Positions 45,860-56,611 of a DNA stretch of 64,000 nt are shown piece after piece (the first letter of the stretch is position 1; every line of letters begins with the position of its first letter). The DNA is from Phytophthora quininea (lineage: Eukaryota > Oomycota > Peronosporomycetes > Peronosporales > Peronosporaceae). Where the stretch lies: the NCBI GenBank assembly GCA_011947345.1, contig JAAVTG010000586.1:981915-1045914 (forward strand), read 5' to 3'. Made by a program: the position numbers and the translations under genes. The notes beneath the pieces are model-generated. The model ran no database searches. It worked only from the letters and a program-made list of their open reading frames with translations, and had not been told where the DNA came from.

Positions 45860-47380
45860 TAAGAGTAAATCCGAAATCGTATACTCTACGAGAACCTATA
45901 TCCGCTGAAGATGGTAAAATAAATAGGAGGTCAATGTCGGAGACGGCATGTAGATCTAGTGTGTCGGGGCCGTATAAAGGTGAATCAAAGAGAGCACGGA
46001 TGTGCGTTGCGATGAAATCTGTCACATAATATGTTTATAACAGCTAACAGTAAATTCAGTTTTAGTTTGTGCTGGCAGCGTGCTAAACAATGCTTTCGAC
46101 ACGGACTTGATTGTTTCACCGCAGAGACACCGTTACTCCACACTTCATCTCGCCTAAATGGAAGCAGCACAGGTCCTTCGAAATCGGGCCCGTGCTTCCG
46201 CGTTATTAGTAGCTGCACCGCTTGAAAAGCACCATGCAAGAAGTCCTGTCGTGGAAAATTCGGCGACGGATATAGCTGGACGGGAAGAAGAATACAGGCT
46301 CGCATGTGACGTGATGGATGACAGAGTGGATGCAGCCTGTTCATCACTCTCGGCCCATTGAAAGTGATACCAGAGTCCTCGTATTGTTAGTTATCACTTG
46401 ATCCTTCACGTAACGAGGTTAGGCACAGTGGAGCTGGCAGTTCTGCACGTTGACGCTTGGCTTGTCTCGCCGATTCAGAGCTTGATCTGGAGCGTATCTG
46501 AGCACGGACTGCATGATGGTGCTGCTACTGCTGAGTCAGCGCCTGTGGTTGTACTTCCTCAAACCGCTGCTGGTGGTCCGCCCTGCGATGGTGTTTGTCT
46601 ACGGCGATGAAGGTATGATTCTCCTGCTGGTAGATAGAGTGGTTTGGTATCACATCGGGTAAGACGGGGTGCGGCTTAATAAAGCGCAAGATCGGTCAAT
46701 TTGCGAGTAAAGAGTAAAAACGGCCGAAATTCGAGTAGACAGGCTAAAATTCGAGCAAGGTTTTCCTTGACAATGCATTATTGATCAACCGGTGACCCCA
46801 TTGTGATCGATACGCTCCTAAGTCGCGCGGCGTTTGCACCACCCAATTCGCTTCGCGCGGATTAGATAGAATCTATTACTTAGACCTACGTGCCGTCCCC
46901 TGACAGGCCTCCGCTGCGCCCCGGTTGTCAAGGAGCCTCTCTAAGGCCTCAAAGTGCCTCTTTAATAGTTATCTCTTCGTTGTGGAGTTGGGCGGCAAAT
47001 ATACGTAGGTAGGTATTATTGATACTCGAAATGTATCCTATTCGCAATCCTGTTACTCGAATCTCATCCTTTTTTAAAGCTTCCTCGGACTTCTGCCGAG
47101 TTTGCTCGCAATTAACCCCGTTTCGTGTGACGGGAGAGTCAAGAGAGAGCAGTGATAGTGATGAATGAGATCGTTAGCGGTGCTTTGACATCTGAGAATT
47201 CCCCGATCGACGGGTCTTGATGAAGGAGAGATGAAGAGCAGCAAATTTGGCGATCCAAGTTGACAGATCAGAAAGACGAAGAGAAGTGTGTGTTGTACGG
47301 CCAAGCTAAGCATTAATTTGACGTAGCTTTCAGCTTCACTAATTGAGTTGTGTATTCGCTAGCATTAACTGAATACTTGA
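45860..47380. other. Left part of the block, no recognised gene
   Basis: Short ORFs (46158-46361, 46398-46610 plus; 46347-45985 minus) have no motif I recognise. A 15-bp palindrome TAGTACAGTGTACTA lies near 45.84 kb. GC-rich 46.80-46.95 kb is non-coding as far as I can see. Confidence 0.35.
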
Positions 47381-47382
47381 GC

Positions 47383-47694
47383 TTAGTGTCCGAACCCGTA
47401 AAGAACCCGACCCTGTCGTTTAAGAGCGTAAATTACGTCCATGGTTGATATGGTTTTGCGGTTTGCGTGCTCCGCGTACACCACAGCATCTTGCACTAAG
47501 CTCTGAACGAAGACCTTAAGTGCAGATCTTGTTTCCTGGTACACCAGCGCTGACATACGGATAACTCCGGCACGACGAGCCAGCCGGCGAATGGAGCTTC
47601 GGCCGATACCCTGAATGCTGTCGCGCAGTATGAAGCGATGACGCTTCGATCCGCCTTTGCCAATGGATTTCACGCCTTTACCACGTCCAGACAT
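47383..47694 (-). CDS. Divergent histone H4
   Basis: An intact 103-codon intronless ORF. ATG 47694 is chosen because MSGRGKG is the canonical H4 start; the longer frame adds 17 hydrophobic codons. The tail keeps Lys5, 8, 12 and 16 and the basic patch KRHR, but position 20 is Phe instead of Lys, and Lys31, 44 and 77 are Arg, Ile and Asn. The histone fold reads [38 protein letters not shown], and the C-terminus [17 protein letters not shown] then VLYGFGH. By eye about one third of positions differ from the near-invariant eukaryotic H4. It would pair with H3 in the nucleosome core. Its flanks are transposon-like DNA with no H3 partner. No animal-type histone 3' stem-loop was seen. An open frame despite such divergence suggests selection or recent arrival. 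Confidence 0.9.
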   Translation of the reverse strand: MSGRGKGVKSIGKGGSKRHRFILRDSIQGIGRSSIRRLARRAGVIRMSALVYQETRSALKVFVQSLVQDAVVYAEHANRKTISTMDVIYALKRQGRVLYGFGH

Positions 47695-47699
47695 TCTAT

Positions 47700-48010
47700 A
47701 GCTGCATAGCAACAACAGCGTCAATCTTAAACAGCAACACATCACCTATTTTGTACCTGTGCAGCAGGCTCTTGCAATAAACAACGAAAATAGTGAAATG
47801 AAAGTTTAGTGCATGCAATGCTGGATGCGATCGACGAGTAGCTGACAGTGCAACTGTGTCCTGTTTTCCTTTTAAAGGGAAACCAGCATCTGATTTTGAC
47901 GCGGCAGTATCTTCACCCCATAGATGCATTATTTTCCGCTGGATTTTTATTCTGTTTTCACTGGAAATTTATTATGCACGCCATATTAGCAAGAGAACCA
48001 CATTTTTTCA
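47700..48010. other. Presumed H4 5' flank
   Basis: Spacer between H4 and the SANT-like gene on the same strand. No clear TATA box. AT-rich over 47.88-48.01 kb. Confidence 0.3.
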
Positions 48011-48820
48011 TTATTTATGTGCGTGTGCACTACATTCGACCTGACCACAACGTTCCACAACTAACTCTCGTCTAAGTGAATTCAAGCAATCTAGAATCTC
48101 CTTGTGCCTCTGCTGAGCATTGCGAGCATCAAGCTCATGTTGATCTTGACGTTTCTTCTCCTCAAGCTGCGCTCGCTCATGATCAGCGCACCAGTGCTTC
48201 ATTTGGTTCTGGTCCCGGCGCTGGAACCACAAGAATAGTTGTATAGCATCGCAGTGAGTATGAAGCCGACCTTCAGCACGCTCCACCGACAAGTCTTCAC
48301 GGCTTGCCATGCTCGAGTTACCGTCAGCATGAACATCGCAGTCATGCTGGGATGCTGGACTCTTCCTTGAACCTGTAAATGCAGCACTACAGTCTTCGTC
48401 ATCACCGCTCGTTGCATTGAGAGAATCTACGCCACTCCTGTCTTGGTCACCACGGAGAACAGTCAAGTCGACATCTTGCGGTAGCGGCGTATCTTGTGCA
48501 CCACTTGCAGCTTCAATATCGACTTGCGATTGCACCGCGTTGGAGCGGCGCATTATCTTGTGTCGTAGCACCAATGCCGTCTTCTCCCTACAAGTCACAG
48601 CGGACTCCTTCCTCTTCCGAGCCGTCGAATAAAGCCGCGTGAACTTCCTCTTCAGGCTGACACTAGTGCGGTCGAGCCACTTCGAGTCCTTGCTGCTATT
48701 GTATACTGCTGCGACTTGTTCCCACTCGGCTTTCTCTCGAGGCAAGCTTTCCGCAACAACTGCAAGCAACCGTTCTTGCTCAGCACCATTGTAGTTGGTG
48801 GTCCCCTGCGGTTTCGTCAT
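48011..48820 (-). CDS. SANT/Myb-like DNA-binding protein with C-terminal coiled coil
   Basis: A 269-codon ORF from ATG 48820. Residues about 8-75 form a trihelical SANT-like module with spaced Trp residues (NGAEQERLLAVVAESLP, WEQVAAVYN, SLKRKFTRLYSTARKRK), similar to the domain-of-unknown-function Myb/SANT proteins common in oomycetes and often linked to mobile DNA. A Ser/Asp-rich middle follows. The C-terminus (about 190-255) is a charged helix rich in Gln, Glu and Lys (ERAQLEEKKRQDQHELDARN), probably a coiled coil. It lies 317 bp upstream of H4 on the same strand. Possible roles are transcription control or element-encoded DNA binding, neither proven. No frame breaks. Confidence 0.55.
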   Translation of the reverse strand: MTKPQGTTNYNGAEQERLLAVVAESLPREKAEWEQVAAVYNSSKDSKWLDRTSVSLKRKFTRLYSTARKRKESAVTCREKTALVLRHKIMRRSNAVQSQVDIEAASGAQDTPLPQDVDLTVLRGDQDRSGVDSLNATSGDDEDCSAAFTGSRKSPASQHDCDVHADGNSSMASREDLSVERAEGRLHTHCDAIQLFLWFQRRDQNQMKHWCADHERAQLEEKKRQDQHELDARNAQQRHKEILDCLNSLRRELVVERCGQVECSAHAHK

Positions 48821-48829
48821 CTAACATAG

Positions 48830-49300
48830 CGCGGAACGTTAGCCAATTTGACTCAACAGACTTGCTCGCACGATAGCGCTTCCTTACCTTGGCGCCGCAA
48901 TTCTGGAATGAGGTGGTCTTCCAGCCTGCACTCCGAAGTTCAAGTTGCTCATCACACCATATCACAGTAGTGAGGCGGGGTTCTTTGCAAACTGATCCTC
49001 GTCATACCACACTAACGAGGCGAGGTTCTAAGCAAACTTTGCACTGGTCTTCTTCATAGAGCAAAATCGGCATTTGCATTAGACGCTGATATAAGTATTA
49101 TTAACAAGACAATAGTAGTCTAAATGCAAACGATCGCAAAGCAACATGTCACTCCTTTAGATGGCCACCTATTCTATGCACTCCTTGTACGTTTAGCTCC
49201 ATTTAGGTGCAGCTCCATTATCCTTGTCGCTAGTCATCTTCCGATTGATCATTGCCTCGTAGGTCAATAATTTCAGCGTCCTCCACGCCGTCGCTTTCCT
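48830..49300. other. Spacer, no recognised gene
   Basis: The repeated words GAGGCGGGGTTCT and GAGGCGAGGTTCT (about 48.97 and 49.02 kb) mark a short local duplication. Otherwise nothing. Confidence 0.3.
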
Positions 49301-49306
49301 GAGTAC

Positions 49307-49708
49307 TTATGCTTGTTGCTGCTTCATGTTCTTGGTTTGGCGTACGAGGAACAACCAACCGCCGTACAAGAGCTGTTGATGGCCACGTCGGTTGATGGTG
49401 TTCTCTACGCTGCCAGAACGCGGCAAATCGATCATCCTGTGCTTCTCAACGACTACTTCTTTCCTCGGCAAGCATTTTGTCAAACACATCATCACAAATG
49501 ATGTCTGACTTGCGTGTTGACGGGCCTGGTAAAGCCTATCAAATCTCCCTCGCAAGCGCGACACTGCTGCTTGGACGACAAGACTACTAGCATCGTGTGT
49601 CTGTCGTATCTGGCAAAGGTTCTCGTACGCGGCCAATACATCTTTGAAAGCCTGATTCTCTACTTCAACGAGCCGTTGTCGGCTTTCAAGCGCTGATATG
49701 TTTTGCAT
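49307..49708 (-). CDS. Hypothetical protein with N-terminal coiled coil
   Basis: A 133-codon ORF from ATG 49708. The first ~65 residues are helical (ALESRQRLVEVENQAFKDVL, VVQAAVSRLRGRFDRLYQA) with heptad-like hydrophobics. The rest has no motif I recognise. It follows the SANT-like gene in the same orientation and may be a decayed relative of its coiled-coil part, or one exon of a larger gene. Low certainty. Confidence 0.3.
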   Translation of the reverse strand: MQNISALESRQRLVEVENQAFKDVLAAYENLCQIRQTHDASSLVVQAAVSRLRGRFDRLYQARQHASQTSFVMMCLTKCLPRKEVVVEKHRMIDLPRSGSVENTINRRGHQQLLYGGWLFLVRQTKNMKQQQA

Positions 49709-49719
49709 CTCTAGCGGAT

Positions 49720-51095
49720 TTGGTTGTGAGCGTCTTTTATAAATTTTTGTTGATTGTCAGGTGCTGTCAGTATCAGGAAATTTTGTGGACACCAAAGTGA
49801 TTGATGTACTGAAAGTTACACAGAGGTGAAGAATAATTTTGCACCAACAAGGATAAAAATCCAGCAGTGAAATCGAGCGGCAGCACGGAAGTTGAGTCAG
49901 TTGTAAACGGCTGTTGGACGTCTATATATATGAAGTCGCGCAATCCTAAATGTTGCTGATTCACATTTAAGCGGTTATATTATACTAAAATCGATTAGAG
50001 ACAACACCTCTGGCTAAAACGATATCGACCACAATGAAGGCAATGTTTCATGTGCAAAACCTGCATTAGATAAGAGCAAACTCGTAATTAAACGAAAACG
50101 GGCTGTCAGATGATCAGTCCGTCCCCGAGAACTTCGGGATGCGAGCGACAGACATCGAACCTTGGATTTCCTGAGAGACGTTTCGGATACCTTTTCTGTG
50201 GTGAGTTTTGGAGGGGTGTTGCAGTGCTAGACCAACCAAATAAAATAATCAATGTTAATTATCCACGCTGAAATATACATAAGATGCTGCTCAACCTACC
50301 TGCTGAATTTGCATGTCCATCGTTGTCGTAGATGCGGGAGATAATTTGCCCGATTGAGTGGTTTTTCTCGTGATATCAAGCTGTCGCCGAGGTGTCTGCG
50401 TTAACTTCCCTGCCTTAAGCGCAGCTGTGCATTTCCGCAAGTGGGGATGACGGGTCCTTCATCAGAAGAGCTGCTTTCGTCTTGGTTGACGCGGTCTGTT
50501 GGTGCGAAGCCTTCAGATAGAGAGTTTATGATTCAGCAAATTCCCACAGCAATAGTATGCATCAGTATTTACATTTTTAACTGCCCGTTTGCTATTGTCT
50601 TTGTCCAGCCACGGCGGATCAAAATTGAGCAAGACTAGCCTCGCTTTTCTGCAACTGCTCTTTCACCGCGAGCATTTGAAAAGTGTGATCCCACAATGAA
50701 TCTATCTTCCCGTCATGACTTGCCTTCTTGATGTTCTTAAGTCCTCTGGTGGAGACAGACTCGCAGAGTATGTATTATTTATCTACAATCTATGCCACGG
50801 TAATATCATATTATGCTAATTCAGATGAAAATTATGTATATGTAACATCAGGTCACGAAACGTAAGTGTCACCTCGGTGGCGGTGATAGGGAAAATTTAC
50901 AACGGGAAGGAAGCGTATAAAGTGTGTAAGTCCACAGTTAACCCTTTAGTCATGGTTTTACTAGAAGTACACTAGAAAAATATGAACGGCTTCGATCCCA
51001 TGTAGCCAAAATCTCGTTTGTAGCAAATGAATGTTACCATTTTAAAAGAAATATTAGATAGTGCAAATGAGAGCTAGAAATGCTACAACAGAGGA
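49720..51095. other. AT-rich stretch without a recognised gene
   Basis: Contains TCTATATATATGAAG at 49.92 kb and minor ORFs (50441-50638 plus) lacking motifs. A possible 3' region of the OB-fold-like gene. Confidence 0.3.
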
Positions 51096-51099
51096 AAAC

Positions 51100-51967
51100 T
51101 CAAGCAGCGGCGTTGACTGCTTCTTCCCACGAAATGTCCCTTAGCTTTGTGGTTGCTTGGCACTGCTTCTCACGAAAAAGCTTCATGCTTGAAAAGTGGG
51201 AGATGACAACAATGGTTCCAGGTGGAGGCAGCGCTGTATCTGTGGACTCCATATTCCAAATCGTGGCTGTGAAGAGGACGGTATCGACTTCTTCCTTGTT
51301 TTGATCGTACTGGTCTCGAAACACCTACATATTAAGTTCATTGTTAGAGTACTAGTAATGTTCATGCATTTCGTTCCTTACGGTAAGTAGAGTTTGTAGC
51401 GTTTCCGGGGACGTAGCATCAGTGAAGTGCAAGCGAACAAGCCTGGACTCCTGTACATGTGGTCAGAGACCCACAGTAGCTTCATTCTCAGCTCGACGCT
51501 TTGGAGCGATACTTTCCTCTGGATTAGCTCTTGTAGGTCTAATCAAATTCACTGTTAGAATGTGCAACATACACAGCTATCCAAACTCACGCACCTTGAA
51601 CGGACGTGACGATCCGTCGAGACGTGCCACTTGATCGAGCTGCTAAAAGCTGCTGTAGGCGCTGGTATGGGCTTTGTCTTGGAGCGAAGTCGATCTCCCC
51701 GTGCGGTTCATCGATCGCGTTTGCCGTATACGTCGGTGGAGTTGACAAAGGCGTCGACGGGGGCATCGACATCGCCGTCTCCGTCGGTGTTGGTGGGGGC
51801 GGGGGCGTTGGCATCGTCGTATGCGTCGATGTTGGTGTCGGTGTGCGTGTACGCGTACGTGTACACGTAGATGCAACATTGGCAGGTCTTGCGGCATCCA
51901 CCTCGGTCGTGTCGGCCATAGCTGTCGCTTTGGCCGACCTGCCAACGCGCTTGAGCTTTCCAGGCAT
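51100..51967 (-). CDS. Small OB-fold-like protein with Pro/Thr-rich N-terminus (multi-exon, model uncertain)
   Basis: ATG 51967 starts MPGKLKRVGRSAKATAM, then a Thr/Pro tract (TRTRTPTPTSTHTTMPTPPP) and SPYQRLQQLLAARSSG. Introns are likely at 51594-51539 (GTGCGT...TTAG) and 51381-51325 (GTAAGG...GTAG), 56-57 nt like others in the window. The last exons read RLVRLHFTDATSPETLQTLL, VFRDQYDQNKEEVDTVLFTA and PPPGTIVVISHFSSMKLF, ending at 51100. The pattern (strand-rich, P-G-T-I-V-x-I, aromatic-K) resembles OB folds of RPA or telomere-binding proteins. A frame conflict inside the middle exon is unresolved. Some Helitrons carry RPA-like genes, so a link with the neighbouring Helitron is possible. Confidence 0.4.
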
Positions 51968-52029
51968 AGGTGAATTTAAAAGTGAGCTTGCAGAGGGTTC
52001 ATACATACTACATACAATATACGCCAATA

Positions 52030-52820
52030 TGCACCAATAATGTAACCAAAAGGCTCAGCCCTACTTAGCTGTCGGATGTCTAATTGATTGGTTGATAAGT
52101 TCATTAACCAGAGCCGAGCTGCGCAAGTCCCGAATACCTTTTGAAAAGGAAACATGCCACTTCAACTTCAACCAGAGCATCGCTCTGAGCCAGGACGTCT
52201 AACTGACGTCAGGTTGCTGGTCAAGTTGAGGCGTTGGTTGTGCATACTTTTGATCAGGATGGTGTGCCGAATACAGGATTTACAGACATATGCTCCTCCA
52301 ATTTAGGCCGAATACTAGCTGAAGTTAAGATGATGTGTAGAGAACATTATCTTCTGGTTGATCATTTCCGATTTTCGAATAAATGTGCAATAGGTGCTGG
52401 TATGTAGATTTGTGATTAATGTAGACAGCGACACAAAATCATGCTTTTCGAGACCTATCTCTTTTGTTCCTGCGCATCTATCTACACTTCTGACCGTAGC
52501 AGATTTCTTTGGCAGGTACGAGTAGTGACATCATCACTATGGTCCACACGTACTCCAACACTTATTATTTAAGCACCGCCACTGTAGGCACCAGATCTTA
52601 CTTCAACTAAGCATCGCCACAGGGACTTCAAAGCCGCGCTTCAAGGTAACGCCAATATGCAGTTGTTTAAAGGTGGCAGTGCCACCAAGAATGTACGCAG
52701 ACTTCGATTCCTACTGTGCATACTGTGTATGCAACAGTCTATCCTCACTTCGAGCCTAATTGCACTGGGTAAGCCCTCCTTCGGGCCGCGCTGGCATTCT
52801 ATGCAGGGGACTTACTTTTC
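52030..52820. other. Spacer between divergent genes
   Basis: No gene seen. It lies between the OB-fold-like gene (minus) and the jelly-roll/C2H2 gene (plus), so it may hold promoters for both. A GCCCTCCTTCGGGC hairpin lies at about 52.77 kb. Confidence 0.35.
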
Positions 52821-52823
52821 ATT

Positions 52824-53582
52824 TTGACGCCTTCGCAAGACCCCATGTTCGCCAGACAACGCCTCAAGACTCGAGGATACCTCGTCCTATACCACGCCGT
52901 CCCCGTTGAAATGACCGACACAATACGCGCGATGGCCGAAGACGGCGAAGTTTTGTGGATTCATGACACCTGGGATGGAGTGCTGCACGATGAGCATCGC
53001 CTACGTGCTCGCGTTCCTGACAATGAGTCGGAACCTCTGTCGGAGTATTTCGAGCGTCACTACCGCTCGTTCTTCGCTATGGCCTCGGTGAAGGAGTGGC
53101 GGATCCTTAGGACGACTCGCGGTGCCGAAGACCAACCCGTTCGCCGCGAGTTCGCGACCGCGAGGGTTGATTCTGGGAACGTGAGCTCTGTTCCAGGATG
53201 CATTTTCGTGGCCGCGCAAGACCGTACTTACATTTATGGGTACGGATGGAATAACCACGTTGCACTTCGCTCGGAGCAGCAAATTATCGAGCTGAACAGA
53301 GGCGACGTGCTGCTGTCGAGAGGCGACTTTGCTTTCGCTAGTGCAGGTGGTAACGACAACCACGTCGGGCTGCTCGGATACGTCGATACCCCACTGTATC
53401 TGCGCCCACAATTTCCTCAGCCGATAATGGTTGCCTTTGTCAACGATACGAGCGATGTCGACGACGTGTTCTGCTTTGTCTGGAACTGCCCCTTCAGAGG
53501 CACCGACCCGGACGCGCTCCGCAGACATCTCAATCGGTACCATCAATTTTTCTTTAACCGTTCGCGGGTGCTGACGGTTTAG
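52824..53582 (+). CDS. Jelly-roll (2OG-oxygenase-like) protein with C-terminal C2H2 zinc finger
   Basis: An intact ORF of 252 codons; the frame opens at 52824 and ATG 52845 is also possible. The middle has a beta-rich core, and IIELNRGDVLLSRGDFAFAS followed by GLLGYVDTPLYLRP resembles the C-terminal half of 2-oxoglutarate/Fe oxygenase or cupin folds (G-D-x-L-x-F-x-G-D, H-A-G-A, Y-x-D). The expected distal His is replaced (FASA), so catalysis is doubtful. A C2H2 finger, CFVWNCPFRGTDPDALRRHL then NRYH, lies near the end at about residues 218-243. It lies between the OB-fold-like gene and the Helitron, on the opposite strand to the latter. A DNA-binding, possibly non-enzymatic role is inferred. 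Unbroken, unlike most of the window. Confidence 0.45.
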   Translation: MTPSQDPMFARQRLKTRGYLVLYHAVPVEMTDTIRAMAEDGEVLWIHDTWDGVLHDEHRLRARVPDNESEPLSEYFERHYRSFFAMASVKEWRILRTTRGAEDQPVRREFATARVDSGNVSSVPGCIFVAAQDRTYIYGYGWNNHVALRSEQQIIELNRGDVLLSRGDFAFASAGGNDNHVGLLGYVDTPLYLRPQFPQPIMVAFVNDTSDVDDVFCFVWNCPFRGTDPDALRRHLNRYHQFFFNRSRVLTV

Positions 53583-53589
53583 CAAGGGC

Positions 53590-54160
53590 TGTTGATGAGC
53601 ACTGAGTGCGCATTTACACATCGTGACGTCAAATTCTTAGCTCACCAATCTTACATTTCTTAACCGTATGAGTACAATGAATGTATCCAATCGATAGTTT
53701 GCTTACTCGTCCATTACTGGGCTACATAGATCGACGGTATGTCCTTCCGTGAAGGATTTTCACTTCATCTAGTCAACTAATCAACAATGTGAGTATGTCC
53801 ATGAAGCACACGAAGATACGTCAGCACCTTAAAGTATGTGGAGTAGATGCGTAGCAGTGCCACATTGTGTGGTCTACGCCGTAAGTGTCCTGCTCTAGAC
53901 GCTGCTGTTCTGTTGCGCTGTCGTTTACGGTCATGTAGCACAAACGCAGCGTTGAAAGGGCTTCAGGGAGTATTTGGGTTCCGTCGTAACATCCAGGTTC
54001 GACCGCCAGAGAATCTTCTGGACCAAGCCCGACTGCACAAACCATGCGCAACCACTGATCTCATGGGAGAAGAAGACGATGATGGTGCGTAAAGCAAGAA
54101 GCAGGTAGACGGGTACCAGCTAATATTACCATTCATAATATAAAACAAAAACTTGTGGCA
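53590..54160. other. Spacer, possible Helitron 3' end
   Basis: A small hairpin TCCTTCCGTGAAGGA lies at about 53.74 kb. No CTRR terminus could be assigned, so the Helitron 3' boundary is open. No gene seen. Confidence 0.3.
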
Positions 54161-54164
54161 ACTT

Positions 54165-56376
54165 TTAGTTCATCAGTTTCTGGATAGTACGATTGCTCAA
54201 AGCTAGAAGTCGATCTTCTTCATCAAGAGCATCTGTCGGTGGGCGAGCCCACTGTATGATTTCACGAGTAATCGGACAAAGCGTCACGAATGCAGACCGT
54301 GATGTAACTCTAGAGACAAGTAGATACGGCTGCTGGCGCTTGTTTGATATAGCATTCGAGGACTTCCACTCCGTAACAACCATTCGGTCCAGCGTTTCGC
54401 CTTGGACCTTGTATACGGTCGACGAGACTGCACACACAAGGGGAAACTGCTGGATGCGAACAGTAAGTTCACGAGGAAACCCATTTGAGTTTCCCGCGAG
54501 TGAAATGTGGCATTGACTATACGCTTGGGAGTCAAAGAAAACGGAAACAACTCAGAATCATTGGACCCTTGCATTGGTGCAGCCAAATCTCCCCGCTTAA
54601 TGCGAACTAGCACTGCTGGTGGTGGAACATTTGGGATTTTAACCACCATGTTCGCTACACTATCGTGCACGAGTCGAAAGGTTGTATCGGGCTCATAAAT
54701 AATAGATTCCAATACACCCAGTGTTCCATTGGCAACCATTTTCTGCGGTCTGATGTTTTGCGTCACTTGAACTGGCATGCCCACAATCAAGTCTAAATAC
54801 GGCGGCATTCGGCCAAACTTTGAATCGGGGAGACGCATCACCATTTTCACTTCTGCAAGGCTTAGTGCAGCCAATTTGCCTTTGAAATTGGCCACCACCC
54901 GGACAGGGTACTCAGCACTAGGCAAAGCTTTAGCTACGGACGCTGTGAACAAATTGTTAATAGCCAACCTTGTGGAGTTGTCGGGGGTCACAAATTTCGT
55001 CACCTGATCATCTGAAATCCAATTCTCTTGCGAATCTTCTCGCGAAATGACACGGGAATTAATAATGGATACAAACTCAGGACTCCAAACGCCACGTCGA
55101 GCATTATGGCAGCCATTACCCCACTCTGGATCGAGTCGAAATCGAACTGACTCCTCCAACACTATCACGTCTTGAAACCCACGCCAAAGCTCATAGCCTG
55201 CAATTTCATTAGCGGTGCACTTTGGTTTCTGTCCAGGGTCACGATAAATTGGGTCCCCGCCTACTGGAGGCAGCTGCAAAAATCTCCAACTAGCACTACG
55301 TGAATTCCTCCAAACGCAACACTAGGTATTCTTTTGCATTCCGAAGCACTGTGTCTAGCTGTGTGAGCTGGGACTTTTTCATCATTGAGACTTCATCGAC
55401 AACGATCACATCCAGATTCATTACGGTCTCAATTGACTTCCCCGCTGAAGCTGCAACAAAACGCTAGCTAGCGTTCGTCCGCCGATGACTGTTGCCGCTT
55501 TCCCGGTCATTGCGGTCTTTACAATGCTGCTGGTCCTCCCCCAACTTGTGCACAAAGCCTCAATGGCGCCAATCACACGACTTTTGCCTGTGCCACCCTC
55601 GCCTCCTAGAAACATTTGCAGCTGGTCGGCTTGTAGCCGCTTTTCTGCCTCTTTGTTCAGGTAAAATGACGCCTCAGCATTTTTCCATCTAGTCAGCAGT
55701 GCCATTCCAATTTTTTGACAGCGTAGTGCTGCCTTTCATTCAACGTAAACGCCTTTGAAATGTCAGTAATACTAGCGCACTGCTTCATCGTAGTTGGCGG
55801 CCCGGAATTATCCATCGCTGGAGGCGTCCAGTTCATATTTGGCTCACGTAATGCTTCGTTAAGCAGTTCAATCACCGTAGTATCTTGCTCAGTTTTCGCT
55901 GCTTGAGTGGGGGCAACAATGGCATTGTCTGTATCAGCGTCTTTTATCCATTCGCGCATATAATCAAGCGGCGGAATACCTTCCACCGACGTACTAGCTC
56001 TTGACCTGGTGGTGGTTTCAGCCGTAGCACCTCGAAGCATGTCAAATTGTGAAAATGCATCTAGAATGTGAGCTATTCGGCCATCAGGAACAGCAGACGT
56101 CGGACAGATGGACGGGTTTAAAGACTTCGCTTCAACAATCTTCGCTTCATCAAGTTCCCAAAGATCAGGAAAGCTTTCGTCGGTGTTCAAGCAAACATCG
56201 TTCGCGTCAAAGCCGTCGTCTTTGCCAAACAGCTCATCGTCCCCCTCGTTATCACTTGCAGTTTCGTCTTTGTCAGCCACGGAAGCCCTGGATTCGTTAT
56301 TCTGCATACTAGCTTGCTGATAGTCGTTCATATTCTTCATAATTGTTTTAACGAATTCACTGCGAGTTTTTTCCAC
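54165..56376 (-). pseudogene. Helitron PIF1-like helicase part
   Basis: Segments 56376-55693, 55705-55421, about 55420-55280, 55279-54284 and 54437-54165 together carry FTLNERQHYAV, Walker A FLGGEGGTGKSR at about 55.6 kb, IVVDEVSMMKKSQL (Walker B), GIHVVLVGDF then LPPVGG, LLVSRVTSRSAFVTL and the terminal TVYKVQGETLDRMVV (motif of the PIF1 C-terminus, K-x-Q-G-x-T). The helicase unwinds DNA during rolling-circle replication. At least three frame breaks. Confidence 0.75.
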
Positions 56377-56611
56377 ACACTAAAAGCATTCAACCATAAC
56401 TCATCTGAGTTTTCCATAACGCCAATGAGGTCTTCTAGAGATCGGAAAGGTTTGAACAACACCAAAGATAATACAGCGTGCTTGCTTCTGATCTCTGATG
56501 ATGACTTGTCGTCAACGTATGGCAACCGAAAGCCTTGTACAATAGGTACGACCTCCTCGTAGCGGCAGGCAAGGCGGTGGCTTCGATGGAGTGGATGCTG
56601 ACTTAAGAATC

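Noticed and set aside
53730..53760. Hairpin TCCTTCCGTGAAGGA as the Helitron 3' terminus
   Set aside because: No CTRR follows at the expected distance on the minus strand.
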